A stretch of DNA of 64,000 nucleotides from Cristatella mucedo (taxonomy: Eukaryota > Bryozoa > Phylactolaemata > Cristatellidae), in contig WPIO01000074.1 of assembly GCA_009760855.2 (NCBI GenBank), positions 196,001-260,000 of the forward strand, in the 5' to 3' direction. Shown here in pieces: positions 20,216 through 30,138 of the stretch (position 1 is its first letter; every line of letters starts with the position of its first letter). The notes under the pieces are model-generated. The model searched no databases. It was not told the DNA's origin and saw nothing but the letters and a program-made list of their open reading frames with translations. The position numbers and the translations under genes are program-made.

Positions 20216-20389
20216 TAGCGATGCTATGTAGCTGAAAGTAGGCACACTTGACTGTGGAGCTGTTGTGGTCGTCTAGTGAAAGGCGTTTCGTGCGGGGCAC
20301 TCCCCTCAGAGGGCCTGCTCCAACCAAGAGCTGGCCTCCTGGTCCAACGTTCCACTGAAGAAATTTCTAGAAAATTTGAATGCGCTCCT

Positions 20390-20720
20390 CTGAGACACCG
20401 CCAGATGCATCGTTTTAGATATGGTGGCTTCCTTGGTGACCTGCATCTTCGAAGCCCAGTTGCACTCACTGGAGCTCGCATGCGAAATCGCATTCAATTC
20501 GGTGGCCACCACTTTTATAACGACTGCGTACCGAAATACTAACGCGAAATTTTAGCTTCACGTCGATAATTTCCAGTTTATTTTTGCTTTTGTTAGACTG
20601 GATTGCGGCAATTCGCTTGAAGCCCTGGAGCGACGCGGTTCGGGCGCACGAAGTCACCACACACAGCCACGCCCTTCACGGCGATAACGCGCTCAGTCAG
20701 TCAGTCTGTCAGACCTGCAG
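20390..20720 (+). repeat. tRNA upstream module, copy M4 (spacer), tRNA lost
   Basis: Shares GATATGGTGGCTTCCTTGG, TTATAACGACTGCGTACCG, GATTGCGGCAATTCGCTTGA and CAGCCACGCCCTTC with M1 and M2. It then breaks off into CAGTCAGTCAGTCTGTCAG instead of leading to a tRNA. Confidence 0.75.
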
Positions 20721-21119
20721 ATCCAGACAGCGATACTTTTCGCTGGCAGCAACTTTTCACCATCGACCATCGACCTCGAGTCTCAAAACCAAGCACTTGA
20801 CAGGAATTCCTCGTTGTGACCACCCGGCACTGACTTCTGGGCAACGCGTTTGCTGGGCAACGTGTTGGCTGCACATACAGATTTTCGAGGATCGGAGCTG
20901 CAAGGCAGATGGCGGATGGTCGCCGGGAGGGCGAAATACGGCAATCCATATCCGGCACCGTCACGAATAGACTGGAAGTTTCCGGGTGAAGCTCCTGTTT
21001 TGATTTTTTTTTGTTTTATGCTCAATTTCGGGTGCTCTCCGAAAATGCTTTGCTTGCGCTACCTCTTGGTCAGTGCATTGCAATAGACGGAAATGGCCCT
21101 TGCAAATGCTGCAATTTTC

Positions 21120-21475
21120 TACAACCACATGGATGGCAGAAATTGCATGGATGCACATTGATGGCAGCAAATTTTCTTAAATTGAATGATGTTAAAACCG
21201 ACTTACTAGTGTAATGAGCAAACCAAGTGTGATCAGAAATGGGAACGACTGACGCTCAAAATCGACGCTGCCAGCATTCGCCCTGCTGAATCGGCTAGAA
21301 ATCCAAGTGTCGTGTTCCAAAGTAGCCTTTCATTAGACGATTGCATCAGTTCCACAGTCAAGTCTGCCTACTTTTAGCTACATAACAATGCTTAAAATTC
21401 ATGCTTGTTTAGATAGGGATACCACATCTAAGTTGGGCGATGCATTTTCGCGTGCGAGCCGTGACATGAAATTTG
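21120..21475 (+). pseudogene. LINE fragment (C-terminal domain start)
   Basis: Similar to 6,345-6,620 of copy 1: GATGGCAGCAAATTTTCTTA, TTAGACGATTGCATCAGTTC, GCTTGTTTAGATAGGGATA. It carries several stops and frameshifts and lacks both ends. Confidence 0.8.
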
Positions 21476-21629
21476 GTGGATATATAAAATCGAATGCACT
21501 ACAACCCCGCCCCCCCCCCCAAATTTTGAACACGGAAATGCCAATGTCTGGTCGATTTTGGCATAATTGGAGTGGATTGCATTGGGCTGCGATAATTCGT
21601 CGAAGCCTAATAAGTCTAAGCCACGTAGG

Positions 21630-22421
21630 CTTCTGACTTTCTCGAGTTACAAACGATGCTTATCTGACCACATGCAGATCTCATTCATTCTACAGTGTGT
21701 GCCCACATCCTCCTCTAAAATAACCTGTGAATCGCGAAACCTCAAGATCCTTGATATCGATGCTGTCCGTGCGAGAATGTCTGCTTCACCTCTGATGCTC
21801 AGTCCTCCCTCCGATCTGTCATCATTGGTAGATAGCTTCAACACGACACTAGCTGACACGCTAGACGAGTTTGCCCCTCTGACAAAGCGCACTGTGCGCC
21901 CCCGCCCAGACGGCCTATGGTTTACCGCAGACATTAAACTAGCCAAGTCTACTAAACGAAAGCTTGAAAAAGAAAAAGCATACAAAAGATCCGGACTAAC
22001 TGTCCATCGACAGGCATATGAAGAATACTGTAGGTCGTACCAATCGATCCTAGCAAAGGCTAAGTCTAGTTTTTATAAAAACATTGTTGAATCACAGATG
22101 CACAATCCAAAAATGCTGATGTCGACAATAAACCATCTCCTCAACCGTTCCCAGATTAGCTCCTTACCTGATGATCCTTGTGATGATCTAGCCGATCGCT
22201 TCTCTCGATTCTTTGTGCAGAAGGTAGACAAGATCAGGGAATCCACCCCTGCGATGACAACCTCCCCACTAGAATGCTGTTCCTCGGTTCCTGGCTGCAC
22301 CTCAATGTCTGCATTTAAGCAGGTCACTGGTGATCTAAATCGTCCTAAAGTTCGTATCTCAATCAAAGAAGACAAGTCCTCTGGACCCAATTCCCACTGT
22401 CCTGCTCATACGTTGCATTGA
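21630..22421 (+). pseudogene. LINE copy 2 endonuclease end and linker
   Basis: An open frame from the endonuclease SDH motif through DGLWFTADIKLAKSTKRKL and a HRQAYEEYCRSYQSILAKA helix to the approach of the reverse transcriptase. It leaves frame near 22,385, just after DKSSGPN, where copy 1 continues (SPLDPIPTVLL). Position 22,218 is CAG (Gln), where copy 1 has a stop. Confidence 0.85.
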
Positions 22422-22455
22422 TCTGCTGCTGCCATGCATAACTAACATAATAATT

Positions 22456-23103
22456 ATGTCATTAGCCTCAGGTCATGTCCCAGCACCTTTCAAAAAAGCT
22501 GTCGTCAGGCCACTTCTCACGAAAGCTACACTTGACCAAGAGAACTTGAGCAACTACCGCCCACTTTCCCTTCTACCATTCCTATCAAAGACACTCGAAC
22601 GGGTCGTGGCGGACCAGCTGAACTCGTATATCGAAACCTCACACCTTGCTAGTAAGTTCCAGTCTGGGTTTAGAGCTAATCACTCCACAGTCAGCATTGC
22701 TTCGGGTATACAACGACCTACTTAGGAATGCAGACATAGGTAGAGTGTCTCTGCTTGTTTTGCTCGATCTTTCGGCAGCTTTTGATACCATCGATCACAA
22801 AGTTCTTCTAGAGCGCCTCTCATCTCGCCTGGGCATCACTGGCACTGCTCTGCAGTGGTTCAGGTCCTATCTCAGTGAGAGACTCCAGAGTATTGACGTG
22901 AATGGACAAAGATCATCTGAAATACCTATGGAGTACCTCAGGGCTCAGTGCTAGGTCTGGTTCTTTTTACGGTTTATACTCTGCCTCTTGCTGATATGAT
23001 TGCCAAACACAATCTAGGCTTTCACTTCTATGCGGATGACACTCAGTTGTACCTTTGCTTTGATTCCTTCGAGCGCCTCAAATTCTCTCAGCTCACTTGC
23101 TGC
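22456..23103 (+). pseudogene. LINE copy 2 reverse transcriptase, frameshifted
   Basis: NYRPLSLLPFLSKTLERVV, LLVLLDLSAAFDTIDHK and FYADDTQLY are present with the catalytic YADD intact, unlike copy 1. The frame breaks at about 22,690 and at about 22,925, where a deletion removes part of the GVPQGS approach (copy 1 has about seven more bases). Confidence 0.88.
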
Positions 23104-23107
23104 ATGA

Positions 23108-23884
23108 ATGGATGATATCCGCACATGGATGGCAGCAAATTTTCTAAAACTTAACGATGATAAAACTAACTTACTAGTTATGGGCAAACCCAGTGTGATC
23201 CAGAGATTGGAAAGGCTGACTCTCAAAATTGGCTCTGCCAGCATATCTCCAGTTGAATCAGCTCGAAATCTAGGTGTCATATTCCAAAGCGACCTCTCGT
23301 TAGACGACCATATCAGCTCCACAGTCAAATCCGCCTATTTTCAGCTTCATAACATTGCTCAAATTCGGGCTTGTTTAGATAAAGATACCACGTCCAAGTT
23401 GGTCCGTGCATTCGTGACATCCCGTCTCGACTTCTGCAACTCCCTGCTTACTGGCCTACCAGCATGTGCGATCAGGCGATTGCAGCTGGTGCAAAACTCT
23501 GCAGCTAGGCTTGTCTGTCGTGAGCGTCGCAGTTGCCACATTACTCCACTTCTCGCCGACCTGCACTGGCTACAAGTCAAGCAACGGATTGACTTCAAGG
23601 TTTTGACGATCACTTTTAGGTCCCTTCATTCTATGGCTCCAGCCTATCTGTCAGATATACTATCCCATCAGGCCAATCATCGTACCACCCGCTTTTCGGA
23701 ATCCAACAGCCTACAAATACCCCGTACAAACCTCAAATCCTTTGGAGACCGTGCATTTAGTTCATATGCTCCCAAAGCCTGGAACTCCCCGCCGACCTGC
23801 GTCAGAACATCCCCTGACCTGACCACATTTAAAAGGAACCTAAAAACACACCTATTTAGGACAGCATTTAGTGGGTCCCTGTGA
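23108..23884 (+). pseudogene. LINE copy 2 C-terminal domain, 258-residue open frame
   Basis: Same 258-codon frame as 6,327-7,103, with matching start and stop positions. Blocks MDDIRTWMAANFLKLNDDK, SRLDFCNSLLTGLPAC, CRERRSCHITPLLADLHW and RDRAFSSYAPKAWNS-like residues. Its entry is again split from the upstream frame by the shared extra T (near 23,063) and a TGA just before the ATG. Confidence 0.85.
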
Positions 23885-24154
23885 TTCGTCTTCGATGTGC
23901 TTATGCGTGCTGACACTGTGCATGCTGCCACTAACCACATTTGCATGCTGACCCTGTGCATGTCACCCCTAACCATATTATTCATTTCGTTTGTTTTTCA
24001 AGCATGATTTTACTTACCATTCCATTGCATTTCACTTTACAGCAAATGTAAAGCGCCTAGAGAGAGATTAAGTTCTCTGAGGGCGCATTATCAAGTGAAT
24101 TATTATTATTATTATTAAAGATGGCTGATTTAGGTGCTGATTTATAGCAAAAAA

Positions 24155-24225
24155 AACTATGAGGGTAGTTGAACCCCGGTCTCCCGCGTTACAGGCGGGG
24201 ACACTACCCACTATACTACCAAGGA
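24155..24225 (-). pseudogene. tRNA-Asp pseudogene in spacer (GTA at anticodon)
   Basis: Clearly the tRNA-Asp sequence (TCCTTGGTAGTATAGTGGGT...CCGGGGTTCAA), but the anticodon position reads GTA, the 3' acceptor half is lost (AACTACCCTCATAG in place of the pairing strand) and there are D-arm changes. Downstream on the same strand lie TTCGGGTTGTAATTCTG and a truncated SINE, as around the 27,719-27,790 gene. Confidence 0.85.
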
Positions 24226-24292
24226 CTCGATAGATTCGCTCATTTTCGGGTTGTAATTCTGTTAAAGCATTCGGCCATTCCTGTAATAATAA

Positions 24293-24386
24293 ACGTAATT
24301 TATTTGTTTAGCGCCCTAAGAGAGCTTTCTCTCTATTCAGACGCTTCACGTACGCCATAATGTTTGAGCCTACGATCTCGGCCAAA
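24293..24386 (-). repeat. Main SINE copy, truncated at the inner arm junction
   Basis: Same SINE copy as at 27,861-27,999 (AGCGCCCTAAGAGAGCTTTC, GACGCTTCACGTACGCC). It stops at GATCTCGGCCAAA, where the LINE tail at the start of the right arm begins. This marks a rearrangement junction. Confidence 0.85.
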
Positions 24387-25086
24387 CTACTAACCCATCG
24401 ATCGCGCTTCCTTTGCAGCAAATATAGAGTGCCTAGAAAGAGATTTAGTTCTCTGAGGGTGTTATGACAAATGTATTATTATTATTATCATTGCATTAAT
24501 ATTGTTTGTAATTGACTCTTGATTATTGCTTCTTTTACAGTGAGTTGTGAGGCACCTGAATTGAGATTCGGTACGCTCTTTGGACGCTACACGAAAAACT
24601 TAATTATTATTGTTATCTTATAAGTAGGGCAGGAATATCTTTTTTTGGTTCATTGAAAGAAGCGTCCAGGCGGTGCCAACGTCGCTAAGACAGAGAGGCC
24701 TTCCAACTGCTTTTTAATGAGCATTATTAACACAGCCACACGGTGAGCAGTTAAGACTGGACAAGTTTCAGAAGGGTGGAAGCGCTTTTTCGAAACAGAT
24801 TACGACTAAAAGTCGTCGACCCAGAGTCACACCCTGTCCTAGTTGCGTTCAGGTGCCCATTACCAAAATCCGGCTGTCTTGCTGACGAGGCGCGTGGATA
24901 TGGGGTGATGCTCTTGGTGGTAGAGCCTACGCACTGTGTAAACTTAGAGCTCTGAACGCAGAATTTATGGATTTGACAGCACGTTTGCCATTCAGCTTTG
25001 CGTTCATATGCGCACGTTCCGAACGGAAGACACGTTTACGCTAGATGCCGGTTTCTCTGCGACGCAGTTTTTTAAATTAAAAATAA

Positions 25087-25158
25087 CTCCTTGGCGGGGA
25101 ATTGAACCCCGGTCTCCCGCGTGACAGGCGGGGATACTAACCACTATACTACCAAGGA
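25087..25158 (-). tRNA. tRNA-Asp (GUC)
   Basis: Mirror of 19,207-19,278. GTC anticodon, full acceptor pairing, discriminator G, T-rich terminator on the downstream (lower-coordinate) side. Confidence 0.97.
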
Positions 25159-25566
25159 CTTGTGACTTGACATGCAGAACTTTAGTAGCGATTCCTTCAC
25201 TTTGGTCAGTCCCGCTCTCTTGATGCGCGGGCCGTACGATTGTCGCTGCGTAGCAACGTTGACGCCTCCCGCAATCGCCAGAAAATCTGCAGGACGCGTT
25301 AGATTCTGCCGTAACGGGGAGGGAGCGAAGTAAAAGTACAGCTTAATAAAGATAGCTCAGGCTAAAAAGGGTGGAGCCCGTTCAAAGGTTCATCCTCCTC
25401 ATCGTAGATTTTAAATTAAAGTAGCGAAATTAGGAGCTTCTAGTATGGAGGAGATCCCTGCAAGATGTACAGGAGAAAATTGCCGCACTGGTTTGGGCCA
25501 CTCGTTAAGGTGCTGGCCTCGACCAAAGTAAAGATGAATGCAATTGTATTGTATTGTATTTGTATT

Positions 25567-25773
25567 GTATCTCCGTCTGTAACTCCACAAAGTCATAAAG
25601 ACCACGTGGGTGTTACGCAGGAGAGTTTTTGTATAGCGCGCTCACAGCCTAAGCGGCTTTCGGTACGCATTCGGTAGCCAACAGACTTCGTCTCACGCAA
25701 CAAAGAGAAAGTGGGAAGCATAGCAGAGTCAGGAGAGCAGTTGAGGTAGTGAGTAGCATAGAAGTAGCAGCTC
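25567..25773 (-). repeat. Dispersed repeat R copy (right arm)
   Basis: Mirror of the left-arm copy at 18,592-18,795, in the same orientation as the copy at 3,866-4,040. Confidence 0.75.
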
Positions 25774-25930
25774 AGGACCGCTGAAAAAGATGTGCAATAG
25801 TCGGCAGTTGGAGAGTAGATGTCGTTGCGTAAGAATTGTGGAAGCAATTGATAACCGAGGTCGTGGGCTCCAGCTCCGTCGAATATGTGAAGTACCTGAG
25901 ATTAAGTTCTCTTAGGGCGCTGTACAAATG

Positions 25931-25933
<3 letters not shown>

Positions 25934-25978
<45 letters not shown>
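25934..25978. repeat. (TA)n microsatellite (right arm)
   Basis: Uninterrupted (TA)n, shorter than and lacking the interruption of the left-arm tract. Confidence 0.95.
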
Positions 25979-25982
<4 letters not shown>

Positions 25983-26113
25983 GGGTTAAATTCCCAGCCG
26001 AGTAATTTGTGCAATTCGAAAACCTGCATATACCTATATACGGAAGTTTTCAAAAAAAAAAAAATGATTTCCAATAGTAATTTACAGATTTCTGCAAATA
26101 GTAATATGCAGAT

Positions 26114-26186
26114 ATAAAAACCTGCGATTATAAAACCCTATATATATATTATATTTAATTAGGGTTTTATAATCGCAGGTTTTTAT
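26114..26186. repeat. Perfect 27-bp hairpin (right arm)
   Basis: Stem halves 26,114-26,140 and 26,160-26,186 around a 19-nt loop, 13 bases from the tRNA at 26,200-26,271. The stem is conserved between the arms. Confidence 0.9.
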
Positions 26187-26199
26187 AATCGCAAAAATA

Positions 26200-26271
26200 C
26201 TCCTTGGCGGGGAATTGAACCCCGGTCTCCCGCGTGACAGGCGGGGATACTAACCACTATACTACCAAGGA
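26200..26271 (-). tRNA. tRNA-Asp (GUC)
   Basis: Mirror of 18,079-18,150, identical body and terminator; module M2' lies upstream at 26,272-26,715 on this strand. Confidence 0.97.
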
Positions 26272-27423
26272 TTTATGAATAAACATGCAGAACGTTAGTA
26301 GCAATTCCTTCACTTCGGCCACTCCAACTGCCGCTGCTAAATAACGTTGACGCTACCAAAATACGCCAGCCATCGACCTGCAGGACACGTTAGATTCTGC
26401 TGGCGCCGACTGTCGCTCGGTTCGACCGTGCTGTCAGCCTCCGTAGGCGTCGGGCGGCTCACGGCCGCTCTTTATCGACGATCGATAGCTAGATTTCGCG
26501 AGAGACCACAGCCCGTTATCTGCGAGAAGGGCGTGGCTGCGTGGGTCTCTGGTGACTGGGTACACTGAACCGCGTCGGCCCAGGGCTTGAAGCAAATCTC
26601 CGCAAACCGCTCTAATTAAGCAACAACTGACCGGAATTATCGACTCAAAGCTCGAATTTCGCGTAAATTTTGCAGTACGCTGTCGTTATAAATGCGATGC
26701 CCACCGAATTGCAGGCGATATCGCTTCCTCACTCTCGTCTCGTCTAGTCTCTCTAAGAGTCACGAGCGTTCACCTCAGTGAGCTGCAGACACGTACCTCG
26801 ATATACCAAAGTCAGCAAGTTGGGATATAAGTCACACGCGATACTGAGATTGGTAAATTGTTTGTAAGTATGCTGCCTCCGGTTAACTTCCCAGTTTGAA
26901 GCAATTTGCACATCCATACTTTCCTACCGTGCGTAAATCATCAGGACTTGCGATCTCATTGCTAACGTATTTCTTTTTTGAAAGGTACCCAAGACTAATA
27001 TTTGATTGTTGGACAATTTTCTTTCAGTATTTTCTCGATATTTACCATTAAATGGAATCGTAAAGTCGTTCGAGCTGCCGGTTAGATACTTCTGTTTAGA
27101 CGAGTTTAAAGAGGCCCGCCGGAGGAGACGCACCTTCGGTGACTCGCTTCGGTGCGCCGCCCCGGGGTCTCCAGACAGGGTCGGTGCGAATGTATTCGAA
27201 GCGCTTCAAAAGAGGCATCGCAGTGACGCAACGTCGAAAAATTGCGCACTTAAGTCCCGAATTTTTCGCGAAGCCCAATTAAGATCGAGGTTTAGAAGCT
27301 ATGCTACTTGCTTGGAGGCGCGGTTTTAATGATAGTATTAATATTAATAATCAGACATTTGCACGTCGACGAAAAACAACTTATTCTCTGTCTAGACGTT
27401 TGCAGCTTAGCTTTTGTATTAAT

Positions 27424-27599
27424 ATCGTAAAGTCAGAGGACGTCGTGACGCCAATTGGTAGCTAGCTCCAGGACTTGAGAGCGTGCGAGCTGAATGCACG
27501 GTCTCGCAAGGACTTGAGGTTGGCTGGAGGCACAGAAAAGCGACTTGAAGGAGCAGAGCCGTCGGTACGATGCCTAATCTTGTTGGGGGAACGAGACGC
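27424..27599 (-). pseudogene. LINE C-terminal fragment (right arm)
   Basis: Mirror of 16,750-16,925, with the same RHRTDGSAPSSRF and LRDRAFSSHALKSWS residues. Confidence 0.75.
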
Positions 27600-27718
27600 T
27601 TCACTTCCACATCGGCTGTTGCAATAGCTGCATGCAATGCGGACACGCCAGCTCAACTGGTTCATCGGTCTCGAGTACGTCTTTTGGTGCTGCCGACGAT
27701 TGCCAACGCAAAAAACAA

Positions 27719-27790
27719 CTCCTTGGCGGGGAATTGAACCCCGGTCTCCCGCGTGACAGGCGGGGATACTAACCACTATACTACCAAGGA
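27719..27790 (-). tRNA. tRNA-Asp (GUC)
   Basis: Mirror of 16,559-16,630. All stems intact; Pol III terminator run downstream (27,709-27,717 complement). Confidence 0.97.
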
Positions 27791-27860
27791 CACGACGAGA
27801 GATTCACTCATTTTCGGGTAGTGATTCTGTTAAAGCATTCGGCCATTCCTGTAATAATAA

Positions 27861-27999
27861 ACGTAATATATTTGTATAGCGCCCTAAGAGAGCTTTCTCT
27901 CTATTCAGACGCTTCACGTACGCCATAATGTTTGAGCCTACGATCTCGGCCAAACGTTGGTCGGGGCGAGCACCTTAACCGCCGGGCGGCCAAACCAGC
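27861..27999 (-). repeat. Main SINE (family A) copy, right arm
   Basis: Mirror of 16,350-16,488. Confidence 0.85.
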
Positions 28000-28239
28000 G
28001 TGGCTATTAGATTCTCGCGGATTTAGCTGCAGCTGCGTCAACGAAGCGAAGACGAACCTAAGATTGCCGACGACATTTTGTGGGATGCCCACAGTACGAG
28101 TCGGCAGCCGAATGAGATAAGAAAGTCACGGCTCTCGCGAACCTATGCGTGAAGTACCTAGAGAGGGAGAGATTGAGTTCTCTGACTCTGCTTTATCAAA
28201 TTTATTATCATTATTATTATTATCATTATGCTTTCGTAG

Positions 28240-28765
28240 CATCTTTCTAGATATGGTGGTTTCCTTGGTGACCTGCATCTCGGGAGCCCAGGTGCCCACC
28301 ACTGGAGCGCACAAGCGAAATCGCATGCAATTCGGCGGGCACCACATTTATAACGACCGCGTACCGCAATATTTACGCGAAATTTGAGCTTCACGTCGAT
28401 CATTTCCGGTTGATTTTTCCTTTAGTTTGACTGGATTGCGGCGATTCGCTTGAAGCCCTGGGCCGACGCGTTTCAGGCGCACGAAGTCACCCCACAGCCA
28501 CAGCCATGCCCTTTGCGCTGATAACGCGCTGCGGTCTCACGCGAAATCTATCCATCGATCGTCGATGAAGAGTGGCCGCGAGCCAGCCGACGCCTTCGGA
28601 CGGCTGACAGCCATGTCGAACCGAGCGATCGTCGGCGCCGGCAGAATGTAACGCGTCCTGCAGGCATATGGCTGGCGGCTGTCGGTGACGTTAACGTTGC
28701 TTAGCAGCGGCAGTTTGACTAGCCGAAGTGAAAGAATCGCTACTGAAATTCTGACTATTTTTAAG
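28240..28765 (+). repeat. tRNA upstream module, copy M1' (right arm)
   Basis: Mirror of 15,584-16,110, leading directly into the tRNA-like pseudogene at 28,766. Confidence 0.8.
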
Positions 28766-28837
28766 TCCTTGGGAGTATAGCGGTTAGTATCACTGCCTTT
28801 CACGAAGGACACTGGGGTTCAATTTTCCGCCACGGAG
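28766..28837 (+). pseudogene. tRNA-Asp-derived pseudogene with UUC anticodon position (right arm)
   Basis: Mirror of 15,512-15,583 with the same disrupted anticodon stem and TTC triplet. The two copies keep the same defects, as expected from duplication after decay or from conversion. Confidence 0.75.
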
Positions 28838-28897
28838 TCGTTTTTTGATTTAAATCAGCACCCCGATCAGCCGTCTTTGGCTAAGGTGTATCTTTCT

Positions 28898-29049
28898 AAC
28901 TCCACAAAGCTACAAAGACTATGAGTGCGTTACGCGGGAGAGTTTCGTAAAGCGCACTCACAGCCTAAACGGCATTCGGTACGCATTCGATAGCCAAGAG
29001 AGTTCATTTCACGCAACAAAGAGAAAATGGGAAGCATAGCAGAGTCCGG
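28898..29049 (-). repeat. Dispersed repeat R copy (right arm)
   Basis: Mirror of 15,300-15,451. Confidence 0.7.
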
Positions 29050-29506
29050 AGGGCGAAAGCTCCGCGCACCGCATTAAGTACGCGGTGCATCGTCCTCTGC
29101 TGCGCACCGACGCTCACAAAGGATCGTCCTCTGCTTCGCGCTAAAGGCTTGCAGCCACGAGCGAGCGATGCAGCCGGCCCTCGTTACCGCATGCCTCCCT
29201 CTCACGGCCCCAGCGCCACCATAACGTGAGTGCTCGTGCCCCACCCCAACGGATGCGATAGCGCTTGCGCCCCCCCCCCCCCCCCGATCCGCTAGAGACG
29301 AAAACAAGCTCGACGACTCGCGGGCGCAAATCGGTCGATTCGAGGGCGCGGACGAGTGCGGGCGTGCCAATGTCGCGGTCTGACCGCAAACACACTACCG
29401 CAGTCCGGTCGTACCCTGGCCGGCCGGCGGAGCGACGCATCCACCGCACAAGCGAGCGGCATCGCCGCCAATGCCGTCGTGTAGTGCGACTTGTCCGATC
29501 CAATCG

Positions 29507-29585
29507 CGTACAGTATCTACAGTATCTAGTATCATTATCATATCGTATCAGTATATCTAGTATCTAGTATCTACAGTATTTAGTA
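29507..29585. repeat. GTATCTA-like short minisatellite
   Basis: Repeats of GTATCTA with variants (GTATCAT, GTATATCTA). The left arm has a single GTAGATATACTG at the matching place, so the array expanded after, or was lost since, the arm duplication. Confidence 0.85.
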
Positions 29586-29634
29586 GGTGTAGCGAACATT
29601 GTTCAGTTCGATCATAACAACCGTTTAAAAATCG

Positions 29635-29982
29635 TCATGGCGCACTGCTATTTCTCTCGACGTGCGCTGCCTCGTTCGCTTATTCAAACCACACGTCCGG
29701 GCACCATTGGAGCCCCGGGACACGTCCGGGTCCTTCTGAAACAGATTGCGGTCTCCGACGTGCAGGTTCGCGCCAACTTCGGTGCGGTCGAAATTGGATA
29801 TTGCATTCTCTTTCGTAACATTCTCGTCTGGCTCTCGTCGTCGTCGCTGTCGGGCCAGTCGACGTCGCGGCCCGAGGCACGTTGTTTGCTCGTTCAGTAG
29901 GCGGTCCACGTCTTGGACACGTCCGACTTGTACTGGTCACGAAAGCGATTCCTGACCGGGTCTTTCTTCGCGTCCGGACGAA
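29635..29982. other. Intergenic, no recognisable feature
   Basis: Outside the inverted repeat. Overlapping short frames on both strands, none recognisable. Confidence 0.4.
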
Positions 29983-30138
29983 CTGGTTTGGCCCAGCGGT
30001 CAAGGTGCTCGCCCTTTGCGAGCGAGGTCAGGGTGACTGTATTTGACGACCGAGGCTGTGGGCTCGAGCCCCGCGGCATACGCGAAGTGCCTGAATAGAG
30101 ATTAAGCTCTCTGTTAAGGTGCAATACAAATGAATTAC
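29983..30138 (+). repeat. Main SINE (family A) copy
   Basis: Head CTGGTTTGGCCCAGCGGTCA, longer middle (GTGACTGTATTTGACGACCG), B-box GGGCTCGAGCCCC, tail CTGAATAGAGATTAAGCTCTC and TACAAATGAATTA. The longer middle is shared with the copy at 50,302-50,452, so there are two SINE subtypes. Confidence 0.85.

Larger units (their letters stand above)
21630..24115 (+). mobile_element. L2/CR1-like LINE, 5'-truncated (copy 2)
   Basis: The longest LINE copy in the window. It begins within the endonuclease end (LSDHMQISF, the SDH motif of APE-type endonucleases) and runs through linker, reverse transcriptase, C-terminal domain, 3' untranslated region, stem-forming tail (about 24,048-24,090) and (ATT)n. 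It is close to copy 1 by eye. Frameshifts fall near 22,385, near 22,690 (AG missing against copy 1), near 22,925 and near 23,065. Confidence 0.92.
19981..24386. other. Single-copy spacer between the inverted arms
   Basis: 4,406 bp without a mirror copy. In order: the remainder of a LINE fragment (to 20,215), a tRNA-module copy without tRNA (about 20,390-20,720), unrecognised sequence (20,720-21,120), a LINE fragment (21,120-21,475), LINE copy 2 (21,630-24,115), and a diverged copy of the tRNA/SINE block (24,155-24,386). Confidence 0.9.
24387..29634 (-). repeat. Right arm of the giant inverted repeat (about 5.2 kb)
   Basis: Reverse complement of 14,778-19,980. It contains mirror copies of all left-arm features. 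Differences include a short A run near 26,052, a shorter (TA)n, a longer C run at 29,270-29,286 and a GTATCTA-like minisatellite of about 75 bp at 29,507-29,585 absent from the left. Near-identity over 5 kb of noncoding sequence suggests a recent event or ongoing gene conversion. Confidence 0.97.

Noticed and set aside
14778-29634. Inverted repeat as a missed-adapter (fold-back) sequencing artefact
   Set aside because: Such artefacts have no unique spacer. Here 4.4 kb of distinct sequence separates the arms and the arms differ at several sites, so a real structure is more likely.
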